Part shown: in pieces, positions 44,754 to 55,770 of the stretch
Numbering within the stretch: the first letter of the stretch is position 1
Layout of the letters: each line of letters begins with the position of its first letter
Made by a program: the position numbers and the translations under genes
The notes under the pieces: generated by a model
What the model was told of the DNA's origin: nothing
What the model saw: only the letters and a program-made list of their open reading frames with translations
Databases searched by the model: none
Assembly (NCBI GenBank): GCA_963576475.1
Contig: OY754978.1
Span: 10,444,299-10,508,298, forward strand
Direction of reading: 5' to 3'
DNA length: 64,000 nt
From: Molanna angustata
Lineage: Eukaryota > Arthropoda > Insecta > Trichoptera > Molannidae

Positions 44754-46253
44754 ATGCCTAACACTACCGGATCTTCGTCAAGTGCAGAACCGAACAGAAC
44801 GTTCATTATTTTAACTGCAAAAAAGGAACGTCTCTTTACGCGGATGAACGATCTTTACCGTATGATGAATAACATTTCTAGCTTCGAGTCAAGCAGTCTA
44901 GAAAGGTTTCTGGCGCAATCAGAAATGCTGGACGACATGCGTAGTCAATTTGAAGGTATAATATATGACATCAATGATCATCAACTCAAATCGAATCCAG
45001 AATACGTTCCAGATCTCCAACCTTTAGACGCATTTGACGACATGTTTCTGGAGGTTAAACGCGCTCGTAATAAAATCGTGCAAGCACCTCGACCAGACAC
45101 CTATTCGCGCAATGAAAAACGCGTCATTAATCTGCCCGCAATAGAGCTGGCTAGTTTCGACGGTAAGACCGAAAACTGGAATAAATTCTATGAGACCTTC
45201 AAAGCAAATGTTCACGAAAATGAACAACTTACGGATTCACAGAGAGTTCAATATTTAATGGGCAAACTTACCCATGGGGCTCTGAGAATTACCGCGGGCA
45301 TTGTGCCCTCCGGCGAATCTTATAAAATAATCTGGAGTAACTTAGTTAAAAAATATCAAGATAAACGTGCATTAGCCACGCATTACCTAAATAATATTCT
45401 CGATGCCAAAAATTGCACAAATACGTCCGCAAGCCTTGATCAATTTATTGAGAATTATTCTGCATCCGTCGCAGCTTTGAAACAATTAAAAATCGACGAC
45501 CTTATTGATTTTGTGTTATTACACGTCGCATTGAGGAAAATTGATCCTCAAAATATTCAAACTTTTGAACTGTCATTTCGCGATAAAGAAATTCCTTCGT
45601 ATGATGATTTTGTTTCATTCATACACGACCAAGTGAAAATATTAGAACGTTCTAATGGCAATAGCGTGGCAAATAAGCCACATGCCCCCAAATCACCTCG
45701 GTCGACTTATAAATCTTTCGTCGCCAGTGACCAGAAAATACCGAATACTAATTCAGAGAAAATTTGTATTTTTTGTAACGCCACTCAACATCAAGTTAAT
45801 AATTGCCACAAATTTAAAGGCCTGAAGTCGTCACAGGCTCGATTCGAATTTATAAAATCGAAACGTGGGTGCGTGAATTGTCTTAGTGGTACGCATACGG
45901 TAGCAAACTGCAAATCGTCGTTCGCTTGTAAGTTATGCAAGAAAAGACATCATACGACTTTGCATTTTAACGGAGAAGATAATGTCAGACCGCTACCTAC
46001 TTCGACGCCATCTCACACTGACGTAGTGTGCAATTGCAATGCGCAGCATACTTCGAGCGGAAACGCTTCAATGTCCCTATGTGCCGAGGTGAAACCAAGC
46101 TCAGCGATTTTGTTGGCAACTGCGCAGGTTTATGCGAAACAGAATAATGGAAATAAAAAAATAAAACGATGCCTCATTGACAATGGCTCACAAAATAATT
46201 TGATCACTGTCGATTGTTGTAAGGCACTGAATCTTACGATAATTCCTTTTTAG
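44754..46253 (+). CDS. BEL/Pao gag with start of protease
   Basis: 499 codons from ATG 44754. The N-terminus is a coiled, charged segment. Residues about 125-270 form a DUF1759-type Gag core (LASFDGKTENWNKFYETFKA, LTDSQRVQYLMGKL, then ARE-type spacing). Three zinc-knuckle-like clusters follow: CIFCNATQHQVNNC (about 338), CVNCLSGTHTVANC and CKLCKKRHHTTLH. Near residue 476 the aspartic protease begins with LIDNGSQNNLI, where the usual D-[ST]-G is D-N-G-S. The frame then ends in TAG at 46251-46253, directly after a T5 run; the protease continues in the +1 frame. The Gag itself looks intact and could supply particles. It is expressed from the LTR promoter. Confidence 0.85.
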   Translation: MPNTTGSSSSAEPNRTFIILTAKKERLFTRMNDLYRMMNNISSFESSSLERFLAQSEMLDDMRSQFEGIIYDINDHQLKSNPEYVPDLQPLDAFDDMFLEVKRARNKIVQAPRPDTYSRNEKRVINLPAIELASFDGKTENWNKFYETFKANVHENEQLTDSQRVQYLMGKLTHGALRITAGIVPSGESYKIIWSNLVKKYQDKRALATHYLNNILDAKNCTNTSASLDQFIENYSASVAALKQLKIDDLIDFVLLHVALRKIDPQNIQTFELSFRDKEIPSYDDFVSFIHDQVKILERSNGNSVANKPHAPKSPRSTYKSFVASDQKIPNTNSEKICIFCNATQHQVNNCHKFKGLKSSQARFEFIKSKRGCVNCLSGTHTVANCKSSFACKLCKKRHHTTLHFNGEDNVRPLPTSTPSHTDVVCNCNAQHTSSGNASMSLCAEVKPSSAILLATAQVYAKQNNGNKKIKRCLIDNGSQNNLITVDCCKALNLTIIPF

Positions 46254-48132
46254 TAACTCTATCGTCAAAGGGATAGGTTCAGCATCTCGTCCTATTATAG
46301 GATATGTGTATATAGACATTGAGTCACGCTTATACTCCTGTAAGAAATACAAGGTACATGCGCTTGTCGTAGACTGCATCACAGATCAGTTGCCTACTCA
46401 TTATATAGCCAAGGGTGATATGGGCTACTTAGAGGGATTACCCCTCGCTGATTTGACGTGGAATATTCCTGGAAATATAGATGTCGTTTTGGGCGCACAA
46501 CTCTTCCCATATATTTATTTAGGAAACAAGGTAGAATCAGGAAGTAGGGCACCTCCCGCTTTATTAACCGCGTTTGGCTATGTCCTAATGGGTGATTACG
46601 ATAATAATGTTTCCGATACGAGTACTTCGTTCTCAGCACTTGCAATTAATGATTTAGTGCAAAAGTTTCCGCAGTTAGATAAAATACTTAACATACAAAA
46701 TTTGAGCCCAGAGGAGACAGAGTGTGAAGATCTCTTTACTGCATCTTCTGTCACTCACGCTGACGAAGATAGATATTCTGCTGCTTTGCCTCTCTGTAAA
46801 GACTCGAATAATCTAGTTAATTCTCGTACTGCCACCCAAAGCCGTTCTATGGTTTTGGAGCGAAGATTTAAACAACCATCTAATTTACAAGAGAGTTTTA
46901 ATTTTAGTGCTAAAATATATTCAAGGTTGTTATTAAATGACGTCCTTCATCTTGATCCTAATTTGCAGGCCAATTTATTTTTACGTTTTCTTGAATTTCG
47001 TCTTATTCCCGTCACTAAGACAGTGGATATAAAACAAATGTGTTTAGAGACTGAAAATTCTAGTAAGCATCGTAAATATGTGAGGATGTTTCGATTTGTA
47101 AACAATGATCTCACATGGACTTTTAAATTTAATCTGGTCCACTTCATAATTAATACTAGTTCATTCTTGGCGATAAAGATTTTACGCCAATTGGCTCATT
47201 ATATGAGACCACATTCCCCAGATGTTGCCAAAGTGGCAGAGTCCAAACTGTATATGGGCGACCTGGTCTATTGTATTAAAGATGAATCCAGAGTTGCACG
47301 CTCTTTCAGAGAACTAATCTCACCATTCATGACCCGCACGTTTGATTTGATAAAATTGCCTAATAATTCTCAAGTTGTACTCAAAACCCCTTCAGACTCT
47401 CATTTAAGTGTAGTGAATTTATCTGCTTATTCTGACAATGCCTCTAAGATTTTGGGTCCATTATGGGAACCAGTTGACGACAGCTTCTCCTTTATAACAT
47501 CTCATATTTGGGAGAAGTGTATAAAGCGGAATATACTCTCCATAGTCGCCCGCTTATTTGATGTCCTCGGTTTGGTCACCCACATTATTCTATACGCTAA
47601 ATTTCTCATTAAGAAGAATCTTTATAACATTCATTGGGATGATACGCCTTCTGAGAATTTTATTAAAAAAATCTCGGTCCTCACACGCATTGGAGGCAGA
47701 CTTTCCAATTCGGACTTACTATTTGAGGCGAAACATCCACTTCTACTTCCCAAACATGACCATGTAGTGGATCTTCTTATTGATCACTTGCATGTTAGGA
47801 ATTGTCACACTGGCCCAGGACTTCTTGTTTTCATATTGCGACAACGGTATTGGATATTAGATGCCAGAACCGTCGTTAAGGGAAGAGTTTGGAAATGCAA
47901 TTGCTGCTTCCGGCGAAATCCTTCGCACCCTACGCCTCCTGTTCGTCCTGTAGAGGTCAGGACTGTTGTGTTGGTGGAACAGGAGGACTCGCCTCCGTTA
48001 AGTTGGCCGTTAGGCGTAATCACCGGAATTCACCCGGGGTCAGACGGAATTGTGCGAGTCGCGACCGTCAAAAATAGATTTGGACATTTTAAGCGTCCGG
48101 TAATCAAATTATATCCGATCCCGACGCAATAA
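46252..48132 (+). pseudogene. BEL/Pao pol remnant: protease, degenerate RT, integrase ends
   Basis: Open in the +1 frame relative to gag for over 600 codons (the first start-like codon is GTG at 46306). Order: rest of the A16-type protease (PGNIDVVLGAQLFPYIYLG); a short linker (LERRFKQPSNLQES); reverse transcriptase (LLLNDVLHLDPNLQ, TVDIKQM with the first catalytic Asp, LAIKILRQLA, then YMGD where YVDD is expected); LFDVLGLVTHIILYAK; NIHWDD; then abruptly RIGGRLSNSDLLFEAKHPLL and the H2C2 integrase finger (HLHVRNCH...CNCC). It ends with a DUF5641-like piece (PPLSWPLGVITGIHPGSDGI). Missing: about 100 residues before the RT, all of RNase H, and the integrase DDE core. The deletions keep the frame. 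Catalytically dead on present evidence. Confidence 0.85.
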
Positions 48133-48310
48133 TTAATATATCTTTAAATATTTATATAACTTAAGATTAACTTTATACTTTATGTGATTAGTTATAATTT
48201 TGTTAACTTAGACATAAGATTTTTCATACTCTCCTAAAGCGAAAGTTACTCGCGTTTATTCTATTTTATTTTTATTTCTTTATTTTTCGTTGAAAATTCT
48301 CCGAATTTCC

Positions 48311-48323
48311 AAGGCGGGGAGTA
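48311..48323 (+). promoter_or_regulatory. Polypurine tract
   Basis: AAGGCGGGGAGTA directly before the TG of the 3' LTR. It primes plus-strand synthesis; this G-rich form is common in BEL/Pao elements. Confidence 0.8.
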
Positions 48324-48881
48324 TGGTTGAGCAATATTCATTTGCCACAGTAATTACATAATTTATTTGAATTATTTATTTCAAACAGGTCAACTGTAGG
48401 ACCAGTCTGCCCTCTGTGAATTAGATAGTCACTTATTTGTTATGCTTTCTCGACGTCTGAGCAACACAGGTGGGCGGATATGGTTTGAGCCATCGATATG
48501 GAAGACTACGGTTTTTTTTGACCAGTTTGGACAGTTCGCACGTTGTCGCCCGTTAGCGGTACACTGTATTGTCACATTCGTCGACAGATCAAGTTACGTC
48601 TTGTCGAGGAAAAAATAGCCATAATTTATTTGCGTTTTAATAATTACGCCACGGGAGGTTTGTTGTGTGTGAAACTTGTGAAGTGGACGAACCATCATCT
48701 CCATCATACCAGGACCGGAGATACGACTTCTGTGCCTGCGAAGACTGGAGACCCGTCACAAGGTAAGTGGCTGTCTCATATTCGCAGAAGGAGTTACAGG
48801 CTTTCTTCGGTTGACTTGTTGACACATAACATAATTCCATCCCCAACACACTGAGCGGGAAGTTACGCCCCCGCTCATTCA
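48324..48881 (+). repeat. 3' LTR
   Basis: 558 bp; I find no difference from the 5' LTR by direct reading. Followed by GACAT at 48882-48886. Confidence 0.95.
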
Positions 48882-48979
48882 GACATATCATATATTGACT
48901 AATTCAAATTATATTCACCTCATTCTATAGATATAAATTATTGTCTTTTTTGTTTTTATATGTCTCCTTTACACACGAG

Positions 48980-49095
48980 TGTGAGCTGCAGAGGGCAGAG
49001 AGGACTGGAGGTGACTGGTTCTGTCCATTGGCGGCCCCATAGATCACGACCCTCAGCATTGTGGAAACGAAGAAGAAGAAGAGAAGACACACGAG
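48980..49095 (+). pseudogene. RTE-type LINE C-terminal end
   Basis: Across two frames: RWRRLV-like 'ggactggaggtgactggttc', then HRSRPSALWKRRRRREDT. This matches the common LINE terminus 'DR.RWR.LVR......DPQHCGN' followed by a GAAGAAGAAG run. Frameshifted and short. Confidence 0.5.
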
Positions 49096-49099
49096 TGCT

Positions 49100-49824
49100 T
49101 GCACTCTGGTACAGGGAAATATGTTCTTTTTATTGTGTATCTTTTTCTTCGCTTGTAATTGTATTCTTTTGAATATGTGTTGTACTTTATATATTATATA
49201 AAATTAAAAACGTTCAAATAAAAGCGGAACAAGAAACTGTGAAAATTGTAAAGAAATGTAGTTTGTCAATTTGTGTGAAGTTGGCGTCGAGTTACAAAGT
49301 TTGTAAAGAAATATTACCCTGAGTATAGAAGTTCGTAACCCTTGAAGCAGGTATAATGTTTCATCCTCTTTTAGAAATACTTACTATAAATTTTAAAATA
49401 AACTTATACATTAATAATATTCTACGCTGTACGAGGCCTTTGGGAGGAATGAATTCAAAATGTTCACAAGATTAAATACGTTATTAATTTATTCAATTTG
49501 TGTCAAAGTGTCGTGGCTGGAATCAAAAGAATGTATAGATTAAAAGTATTTAAAATAAATGACAAAAATGAGTTGATCAACAAAACCGATTATAGTTGAT
49601 CAACAAACGTGAAATATGCGCATTTGTAACTTTAAAACTTCACAATTTTTACAAAGAGATTAACTATTAAGTCATTTAATAAATTATTAAAAATATCATA
49701 TTTACAGCATTTTTACAAATTACTCCATAACTATGTTTCGTAGAGAAATAAATGTTTTATGTACCTACATAAAGATTGCATAAAATAAAAGTGAATGACG
49801 GATAAAGTTTTTTCATTTCAAGTC
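49100..49824. other. Non-coding DNA
   Basis: No gene or repeat recognised. Confidence 0.5.
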
Positions 49825-50000
49825 AGGGGGGCAAGTCTGGTTGACCGTCGAAATCAAAACCCTCCTTGTTTACCCATATCATGGATACAATTATTATATT
49901 ATGGAGTTCTACAATATCTTAAGATGTCATAGACATACAATATTATATCCATGATATGGGTAATCACTGGGGTTTTGATTTCGCGGTTCATAAAATGCAA
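49825..50000 (+). mobile_element. Foldback MITE, GGGGGGCAAGTCTGG family
   Basis: Left end GGGGGGCAAGTCTGGTTGAC then 'cgaaatcaaaacc'. Internal inverted arms are 'acccatatcatggatac' (about 49871) and 'tccatgatatgggta' (about 49948), and the right side repeats 'ggttttgatttcgcgg' inverted. The outermost right end is missing. Relatives at 16069-16203 and 63718-63805. Confidence 0.6.
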
Positions 50001-50239
50001 AAAATCAACAAATTTTGGGTTTTCCATAATTTAAATCGAGTATAAACTATAAACCCTTTTTACGCACGCAATAGTTACCCTTACTAACACGTAACTTGAT
50101 AGTGTATTAGGCGATTTGAATATATTATTTTTTCTGTTTCTGTTTTTTCTGTTTCTGCCCTCTATTTTTATGCATTTCTGCACTTCACGGGAATGGAATA
50201 AACATTAATACAATGTGTGCACACAATATGTGATTACAT

Positions 50240-50400
50240 GAAAATTCTTCGAAACACAATTGTTCGAATGCGCAATTGTACGAATAACAATTTTTCGAAA
50301 ATCAGTTATCAGAATGACAATTGTCCGAAAGCAAATTATTCGAACTAACATTTGTTGGAAAACCAATAGACCGAATTTAATATATTTATGTCATTATGCT
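50240..50400 (+). repeat. Phased CAATTGT/TTCGAA array, left arm
   Basis: About nine units with a ~17-18 bp period: 'cgaaacacaattgtt', 'cgaatgcgcaattgta', 'cgaataacaatttttt', 'cgaaaatcagttatca' and so on, ending at 'ccgaattta'. The inverted counterpart is at 50855-50965. Confidence 0.7.
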
Positions 50401-50854
50401 GCCTCTCTTTTTGAAATATTTGTTGCCAGTAAAATATATTCGATGTAGATTATTAATTATTACTTGTATTATTGTTGGGTACTCTCATAGATTTTTATTA
50501 TAATATACTAGATGAAGTACTCCGTGCAAAAAGTGAGTCATGGAATATCGTGCGTTTGACGTTTTGGTTACCAACATATTTCAGTTTTCCTTACATTTCA
50601 ACACATCCTAGATAACTGTTCTCTAAATCTTAATAAACAAAGTGTATTTTACGACAAATAAATCCGAAAAAAATCACATTAGTCGTTATTCTCTATGGAA
50701 AAACGATGTGGTCTGCCAACTAAATCGTCAAAATCCCCCGGAAAAATGCTTCACTTCGGTTCATACCAAATTTGCTAACTACATCTTGTAGGTATGTATA
50801 TTATAATAAAAATCTATGGTTTATTCCTCTCACAATGCTACCAACATGACGTCA
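50401..50854. other. Non-coding interior between the phased arrays
   Basis: No gene. 'attttcattataatatacta' near 50495 and 'tatattataataaaaatcta' near 50797 form an additional inverted pair, supporting one foldback-type element from about 50240 to 50965. Confidence 0.4.
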
Positions 50855-50965
50855 AAATTCGAACAATTGTAATTTCTGATAATTGTTTGTTCGTAAAATT
50901 GTTTTTCGTTAAAATGTGATTCGTAAAATTGATTTTCGTTAAATTGAGCATTCGAATAATTTTTC
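50855..50965 (-). repeat. Phased CAATTGT/TTCGAA array, right arm
   Basis: On the minus strand: 'attattcgaatgctcaattt', 'aacgaaaatcaattttacg', 'aatcacattttaacg', 'aaaaacaattttacg', 'cagaaattacaattgttcg'. Same period as the left arm but inverted. Confidence 0.65.
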
Positions 50966-51344
50966 TGTCACCACAATTAATATGTAGGTATACATTTACA
51001 AGACTTAGTAAAACCTTGGGAAGAAGACAAGAAATACGATTTAGAATTTTCCATGAAAACTTTTGTGATGCCACTCCAAGTGCTTATTTTTAATTTCATT
51101 ATATTGTTACTAGGTACTATACTGAATGTTTTTCTATTTCTCAGATCACACCCCAGGGGTGGTGTATACCTACTGTGGATGGTATTACATTATAAAATAT
51201 AAAACGTTTTCTCGTTTGCAAAATAACAAAAGACTGAATGCATTCTAAGTAAATTGAATCGTGTTAGAAATAATGCATTCATTTAATGCTTCATCCGGGT
51301 AGCAAGCACTAAAAATCGGACAACTTCATAATATAGAGTGAATC

Positions 51345-51905
51345 GGCGACTGTCAGACTTACGTCATAGTATAAATGCTGTAAATGCCAAAGTTGCCATT
51401 CATAACGCTATCTTAGTGCCAACGTTGACGTATGCAAGTTAAACCTGGACATGGCAGAAGTCGCACGAAAGCAGATTAAATGCTGTTGAAATGAGATCGC
51501 TAAGAAGAATCTGCAATAGAACGATGTATGACAGGGTAAGAAATAAGAACATAAGGAAAGAATGTAAGATGAAGAAAGATATCATTACTAGAATGAAAGT
51601 GAACACACTGAGATGGTTTGGCCACATGGGTAGAATGAATGAGGAACGCCTGACGAAGAAAATATACAATGCGCATAGGATTGGATTGAGAGGCCGGGGC
51701 CGCCCAAGAAAGGGATGGCACGACCATGTGAACGATATTCTGAAAGACGGTAATGTTAGAAGCGTGTACAATAGACGAACATGTATGAGACGATGCATGA
51801 ATGTTGACGAGGCGATGAATGTGTACCAGGATAGAAAGATATGGCGTTCGGTTCTCTCTGCCTACCCCGTAAGGGACATGGCGTGATGGTATGTATGTAT
51901 GTATA
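51345..51905 (+). pseudogene. RTE-type LINE 3' end with (GTAT)n tail
   Basis: Begins RRLSDLRHSINAVNA and KVAIHNAILVPTLTYAS, then a TAA stop (51442-51444 region). From 51491 it is open to TGA at 51884-51886: MRSLRRICNRTMYDRVRNKN, RWFGHMGRMNEERLTKKIYN, GLRGRGRPRKGWHDHVNDIL, DRKIWRSVLSAYPVRDMA. The element ends in 'tggtatgtatgtatgtat', typical for RTE LINEs. The upstream catalytic RT is absent. Confidence 0.85.
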
Positions 51906-51924
51906 TAAATGCTGTATTTTTTCT

Positions 51925-52165
51925 GTGCAAGGATGTCGTGCGACAAATAAAGATGTGGGACGACCGCAGCTGAGGTCAAGGGATGATATACCTACAACGA
52001 TATGCTGGCACGTCCTGGATGCAGACTGCACAGTACAGGATGACGTGGAATCAAATGGAGAAGGCATTCGTTCAGGAGAGGCTGGAAAAAGGCTGAAGAA
52101 GAAGAAGAGGAAGGATACCACAGCAGGAGACAACGATTGGATATGAACCCTGAGTACTGGTGGCT
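51925..52165 (+). pseudogene. LINE C-terminal relic
   Basis: VGRPQLRSRDDI, a frame change, then MQTAQYRMTWNQMEKAFVQE and RLEKG, followed by a GAAGAAGAAG run. This is the 'GRP..RW.DD....AG..WM..AQDR..W...EAFVQ' terminus of RTE-like LINEs, with at least one frameshift. Confidence 0.65.
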
Positions 52166-52169
52166 TTCG

Positions 52170-52221
52170 GAAACATAAAAAATGGCGAGTTTAGTGCCAC
52201 TTTTCATTATTTATATTTTTT
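52170..52221 (+). other. SINE-tail-like fragment
   Basis: 'aaaaatggcgagtttagtgccac' resembles the 'gcgagtttattgcc' motif of the SINE tail in reverse. Too short to classify. Confidence 0.25.
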
Positions 52222-52660
52222 TTATTATTGAAACCAAACAAAATCTATACTGACAATAAAATATCAGAAAAAGTACAATTTAAATAAATAGTATGTAACA
52301 TTTTTTTTATATTTTTTACTTGGTATAAACCACCTCTGTCTGAGCCTGTTCCGAGGTGGCAGATTTTTTTTTTGTTTTATCTGACAGAATAAAAATATTA
52401 AACTTGTTATAAACTAGAACTTGTTATAAAATATACCTTTTATAAAATAAAAATAATATAAACTATTGTAACTTGATCTCGTATCCACAGTATATAATGC
52501 CCTTGTTTCTAATCCATGTTTCTATTGCTTTCTTGAGTTTCAAATTATTCATCAACTTTATGTCCGTTATTTCGTTTTTTATCATATTAAAAATTTTTGG
52601 AGCTAAATAATAGTGTCTTTGTCCGAATGTCATGTTTGTCATGAGAAAATGTCTGCGTGT
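52222..52660 (-). pseudogene. CR1-like LINE C-terminus and 3' UTR
   Basis: The minus strand from about 52650 reads LTNMTFGQRHYYLAPKIFNM, IKNEITDIKLMNNLKLKKAI, ETWIRNKGIIYC and a stop. The UTR then has 'gccacctcggaacaggctcag' and 'gaggtggtttatacca', with the tail 'ttttgtttggtttcaataat'. Homologous in protein to 11558-11947 and in UTR to 24455-24622. Confidence 0.75.
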
Positions 52661-52920
52661 TGTCTCGTAAATGTGGTCAATCTTTTCTTTGTAACTTCGA
52701 ATATAATTTTCTTTTATTTACATTTATTATTTATATTCCTTGTGCTCTTCCACCGATACAGTTTCATAAAATATATAATTCCGTAATAATATTATATTTA
52801 CTCCATCACTTCATCATAAATTATTTTCATAACAATTATTTCATCCACTGCTTGTGTTGTATATTTCGTGCGTGTGAAAATATTATATAAATTATTTTTT
52901 TCATTTTTCGTTAGTTCGTT
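52661..52920. other. Non-coding DNA
   Basis: AT-rich; nothing recognised. Confidence 0.5.
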
Positions 52921-53260
52921 TAGTGATGAGAAAATTCATTTGTATTGTCTAGCAACCCCGGTCTTTGTGTTACATTCGGGTACGATCATGGTCTTGCGAA
53001 CTTGTCTTATTCTCAATCTTCCACACCCAGTTTGGTCTTGATTGTGCAACTTTTATAACAATAACAAAGAATCTGTGAAATGTCAATTATTATTTATAGC
53101 AAATTCCCTATATGGAAAGTACATTGCTTATTTTTTAATTAAAAATAATGTATTTATAACATTTTGCAAGACAGCGAAACTGTTGGTTCTGCAAACCTAA
53201 GTCTTGCACCCCTGGTCTTAGCAAGCTCTTGCATCCCTGGTCTTAGCTAGCTTACATTAG
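52921..53260 (+). mobile_element. hAT-type MITE relic
   Basis: Starts TAGTGATGAG like the complete element at 60478 and shares 'ggtcttg'-rich subterminal sequence ('ccctggtcttagcaag' twice near 53212-53245). The right terminus is not identifiable. Confidence 0.45.
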
Positions 53261-53289
53261 GCATTATGAACGAAACTTACATGGCAATA

Positions 53290-53505
53290 GGCAATGGGCA
53301 GTTCATGTTGCCAGACAAGGGACAAGGAATGGACAGATGAGCACCCAGATTTCTGAATTGGAGACCATGGGATATGAAAAAAGGAATAGTCCGGTCACAG
53401 AAAAGGTCCCCGTCGCTGGAAGAAGATGGGTCCAAAAAGAAAAGACGACAGGAAGCCTACATCCAGCAGAGGAGAGATGGTAAAAAGAAAAAAAGACACT
53501 AGACA
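53290..53505 (+). pseudogene. RTE-type LINE C-terminal end, degraded
   Basis: Ends EAYIQQRRDG followed by an A/G-rich run ('gtaaaaagaaaaaaag'), matching LEEAYIQQWRDG at 62940-62968. Upstream 'gtcgctggaagaagatgggtcc' is the 'VAGRRWV' block. Multiple frame breaks. Confidence 0.5.
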
Positions 53506-53754
53506 AGAACCGAGGGCTCCACGAAAAATGGGGCCCCTTGATATTCTGAAATCAACACGATTATACTTTAATGAATCGAATGGAAATAGTTTTCCAAGAA
53601 ATTGTTACATTATAAGTAGTGCACATTTTGACATATCATAGTGATAGGATAAAGATAGTCATGGGTATACAGATGTACGCAAAAATGCACACTAAATTAG
53701 CTGCTGATGTATGAAACACGAAAAAATATTGTATACCACCTGATATGTGATATA

Positions 53755-54606
53755 CAACATTTTATAAAATATATGTGTGTGTCTGTGTGTGTGTGTGTCC
53801 GTCCCCCCTTTATAACTTTTGATTCGCTCAACTTACAGAGCCCAAAATTTCAAAATATATAAATAATTTCAGGCCTACAAAACTTTTAAACTCAGAATTA
53901 TAAATTTTTGTTTCAGTCAGGGGTTATCAACTTTTGAATTTTTGGTTTATTTTTCCATATATCTCAGAAACCATAAAAGCTAGAAATCTGAAAATTGGTG
54001 CAAACATAGACAAATACAAAATTAAAAATTGATTTTTTCAAAAAAATTCCAGGCTTTCTCAAACATTTTTTATTAAGAAAAATATTTTTTTTATGATAAA
54101 TTTATGAGTTTAACTGCCTATATTTCCAAATTTTTTCAAAATATCGAAAAAATCCGAAGCACCCCAACTAGATAATTTAATTTTCTATATAAAATATCGA
54201 TTTTGTAGAAGTATATCTGAAAAAAAAATATTAACATAGTATTAGCACATCTCAAATTTTTTGTAACAATTTTTATAAAAATTGAATTTAGTGACGACAT
54301 TGCTTCATACAATTTGTATGGCAGTCGCCTACACACAATATCTAAGAAGACTTAATAGATTGATACTAATCTCCAAACATACATACTTACCATCATGCTG
54401 TTTTCATATTCTGGATAGGATTAAAGGACTGACCTCCATACTATCCTATCTTGACATACATACCTAGGTACATGTGTTGTATAGGAAACCAAATATCTTA
54501 AAATAATAAAAAAATTGAATTTATGGGTTTATAGTTTGGTACTTATTCTTCAATTATACATACTATCGCTTTCGACAGTTGAATCTCATGTGCTACATGC
54601 AACTAG
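53755..54606 (-). mobile_element. Repeat family A, inverted diverged copy
   Basis: On the minus strand it starts ACTAGTTGCATGTAGCACAT at 54606 and runs through 'gaagcaatgtcgtcact', 'taattaaattatctagttgg' and 'gttgataacccctgac' to the GGGGGGACGGACACAC microsatellite at about 53772-53808. The far right part of the unit is missing. Confidence 0.8.
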
Positions 54607-54609
54607 TTT

Positions 54610-55465
54610 TATATTTACTTACAATAAAATAATAAAAAAGGGTTATTCTAAAACTAATTTTACAAGAAAAGTATTGAACAAATTCAAAATTCAAAAAACT
54701 CATGCAATAGAATAAAGATTTAGGTATACCTATACAAACTGTTCCTTATTTCTAAGACGTATCTTTTGAGGGTATTAGGGAAATTATTTTCAAAATATAG
54801 TATATAGCCTCTTAAAGACGGTTATGGACAGTCTTGATATTGCTGTGACACATTCAGTTTTAGTATTTATTTTATATTTTATGTTTGACCAAGACCATAG
54901 CTGAAAGACTTGCAAGCCTTTTGTTCATCACTATCTTCGTGGACCACTGGCGGTTTCAGAAACCTTTTTGCCTTCTATTCTTCAGATATAATTTACTGAA
55001 TTTGGGCTCCAGACCTAGGGCCGTTTTTTGTTTCATGCGGTTACTGCAAAGCGGAAATTTCAAAAAGTGATTAATTACTTTTGAAGCGATAAACGTTCAC
55101 CACATCACACCATACAGTTGTACAGGGCCGCCATGTTTTTATTTAGAACGTATGCTGAACTTTGCTTGCTGATTTGAAAGGAGTGCACAACATTTTCCTC
55201 CTTATGTTTGATTTTTCCCTTTATAGGATAAACACCTGTCGCTGGTTACCTCACATTGTAAAATATGCCGTGATGGTATGAATGACTGTTTTGACAGTTC
55301 TAAATTTTTGGCTACAGACATCAATGTCGTGTGTTTTTAATACAGCATTCGCAAAACTAACTCATCTTTCGCATACTCCAAAACATCATTTTTAACAATT
55401 TATTGACGTTTGTTTGATGATGTTTATAATATGAGTAAGCTCATGGATAAAGCCGAAATACCAGC
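54610..55465. other. Non-coding DNA
   Basis: No gene recognised. 55215-55290 is an inverted repeat D fragment ('cacctgtcgctggttacctcac...gccgtgatggtatgaatg'). Confidence 0.45.
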
Positions 55466-55469
55466 CACG

Positions 55470-55600
55470 ATAATACAGGACTGGTCATCCTGGCGCCGAA
55501 AGATTAGGAGAGCCGATCCTACATAAAGTAGAACAAGGCAACGAAAAGGAAGAAGTAGATGTTTGTTTCAAGGATCTCGAAGAATAATTTTACAGTTGCA
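55470..55600 (+). pseudogene. RTE-type LINE terminus
   Basis: IIQDWSSWRRKIRRADPT followed by TAA and 'aacaaggcaacgaaaaggaag'. This is the 'DR..WR..TRRADP' end of many insect LINE polyproteins. Only the last ~20 residues remain. Confidence 0.55.
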
Positions 55601-55649
55601 TATACGCAAACATTGGACATTTTCCCCTGTCGGGAGTCAATGATATTTT

Positions 55650-55770
55650 ATGACAAATTTTAACAATCTCAATAGGGACGAAGTCGGAATATTACAGGGG
55701 AACCAGAAACTCAAGGCACCTACAGGGCCCGTCATCGGCTGGCTAACGCAATCACTTTATGCGTCGGAAA
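55650..55770 (-). repeat. Repeat family B, short copy
   Basis: 'aacaatctcaatagggacgaag' ... 'actcaaggcacctacaggg' ... 'cgtcatcggctggc' ... 'atcactttatgcgtc', collinear with 41320-41440. Confidence 0.65.

Larger units (their letters stand above)
42387..48881 (+). mobile_element. BEL/Pao LTR retrotransposon, recent, internally deleted
   Basis: 6495 bp. Order: 558-bp LTR, tRNA-Tyr-type primer site, 1.8-kb repetitive leader, gag, broken pol, polypurine tract, 558-bp LTR. GACAT duplications flank it. The LTRs appear identical when read side by side, so insertion is recent, yet pol lacks RNase H and the integrase core. It therefore depended on enzymes from another copy. Family assignment rests on the DUF1759-type Gag, A16-type protease, H2C2 integrase finger and DUF5641-type C-terminus, all hallmarks of BEL/Pao. 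Confidence 0.9.

Noticed and set aside
46246..46252. Canonical -1 slippery heptamer at the end of gag
   Set aside because: The run has only five T, and the zero-frame codons are TTT TAG; the downstream frame is +1, not -1.
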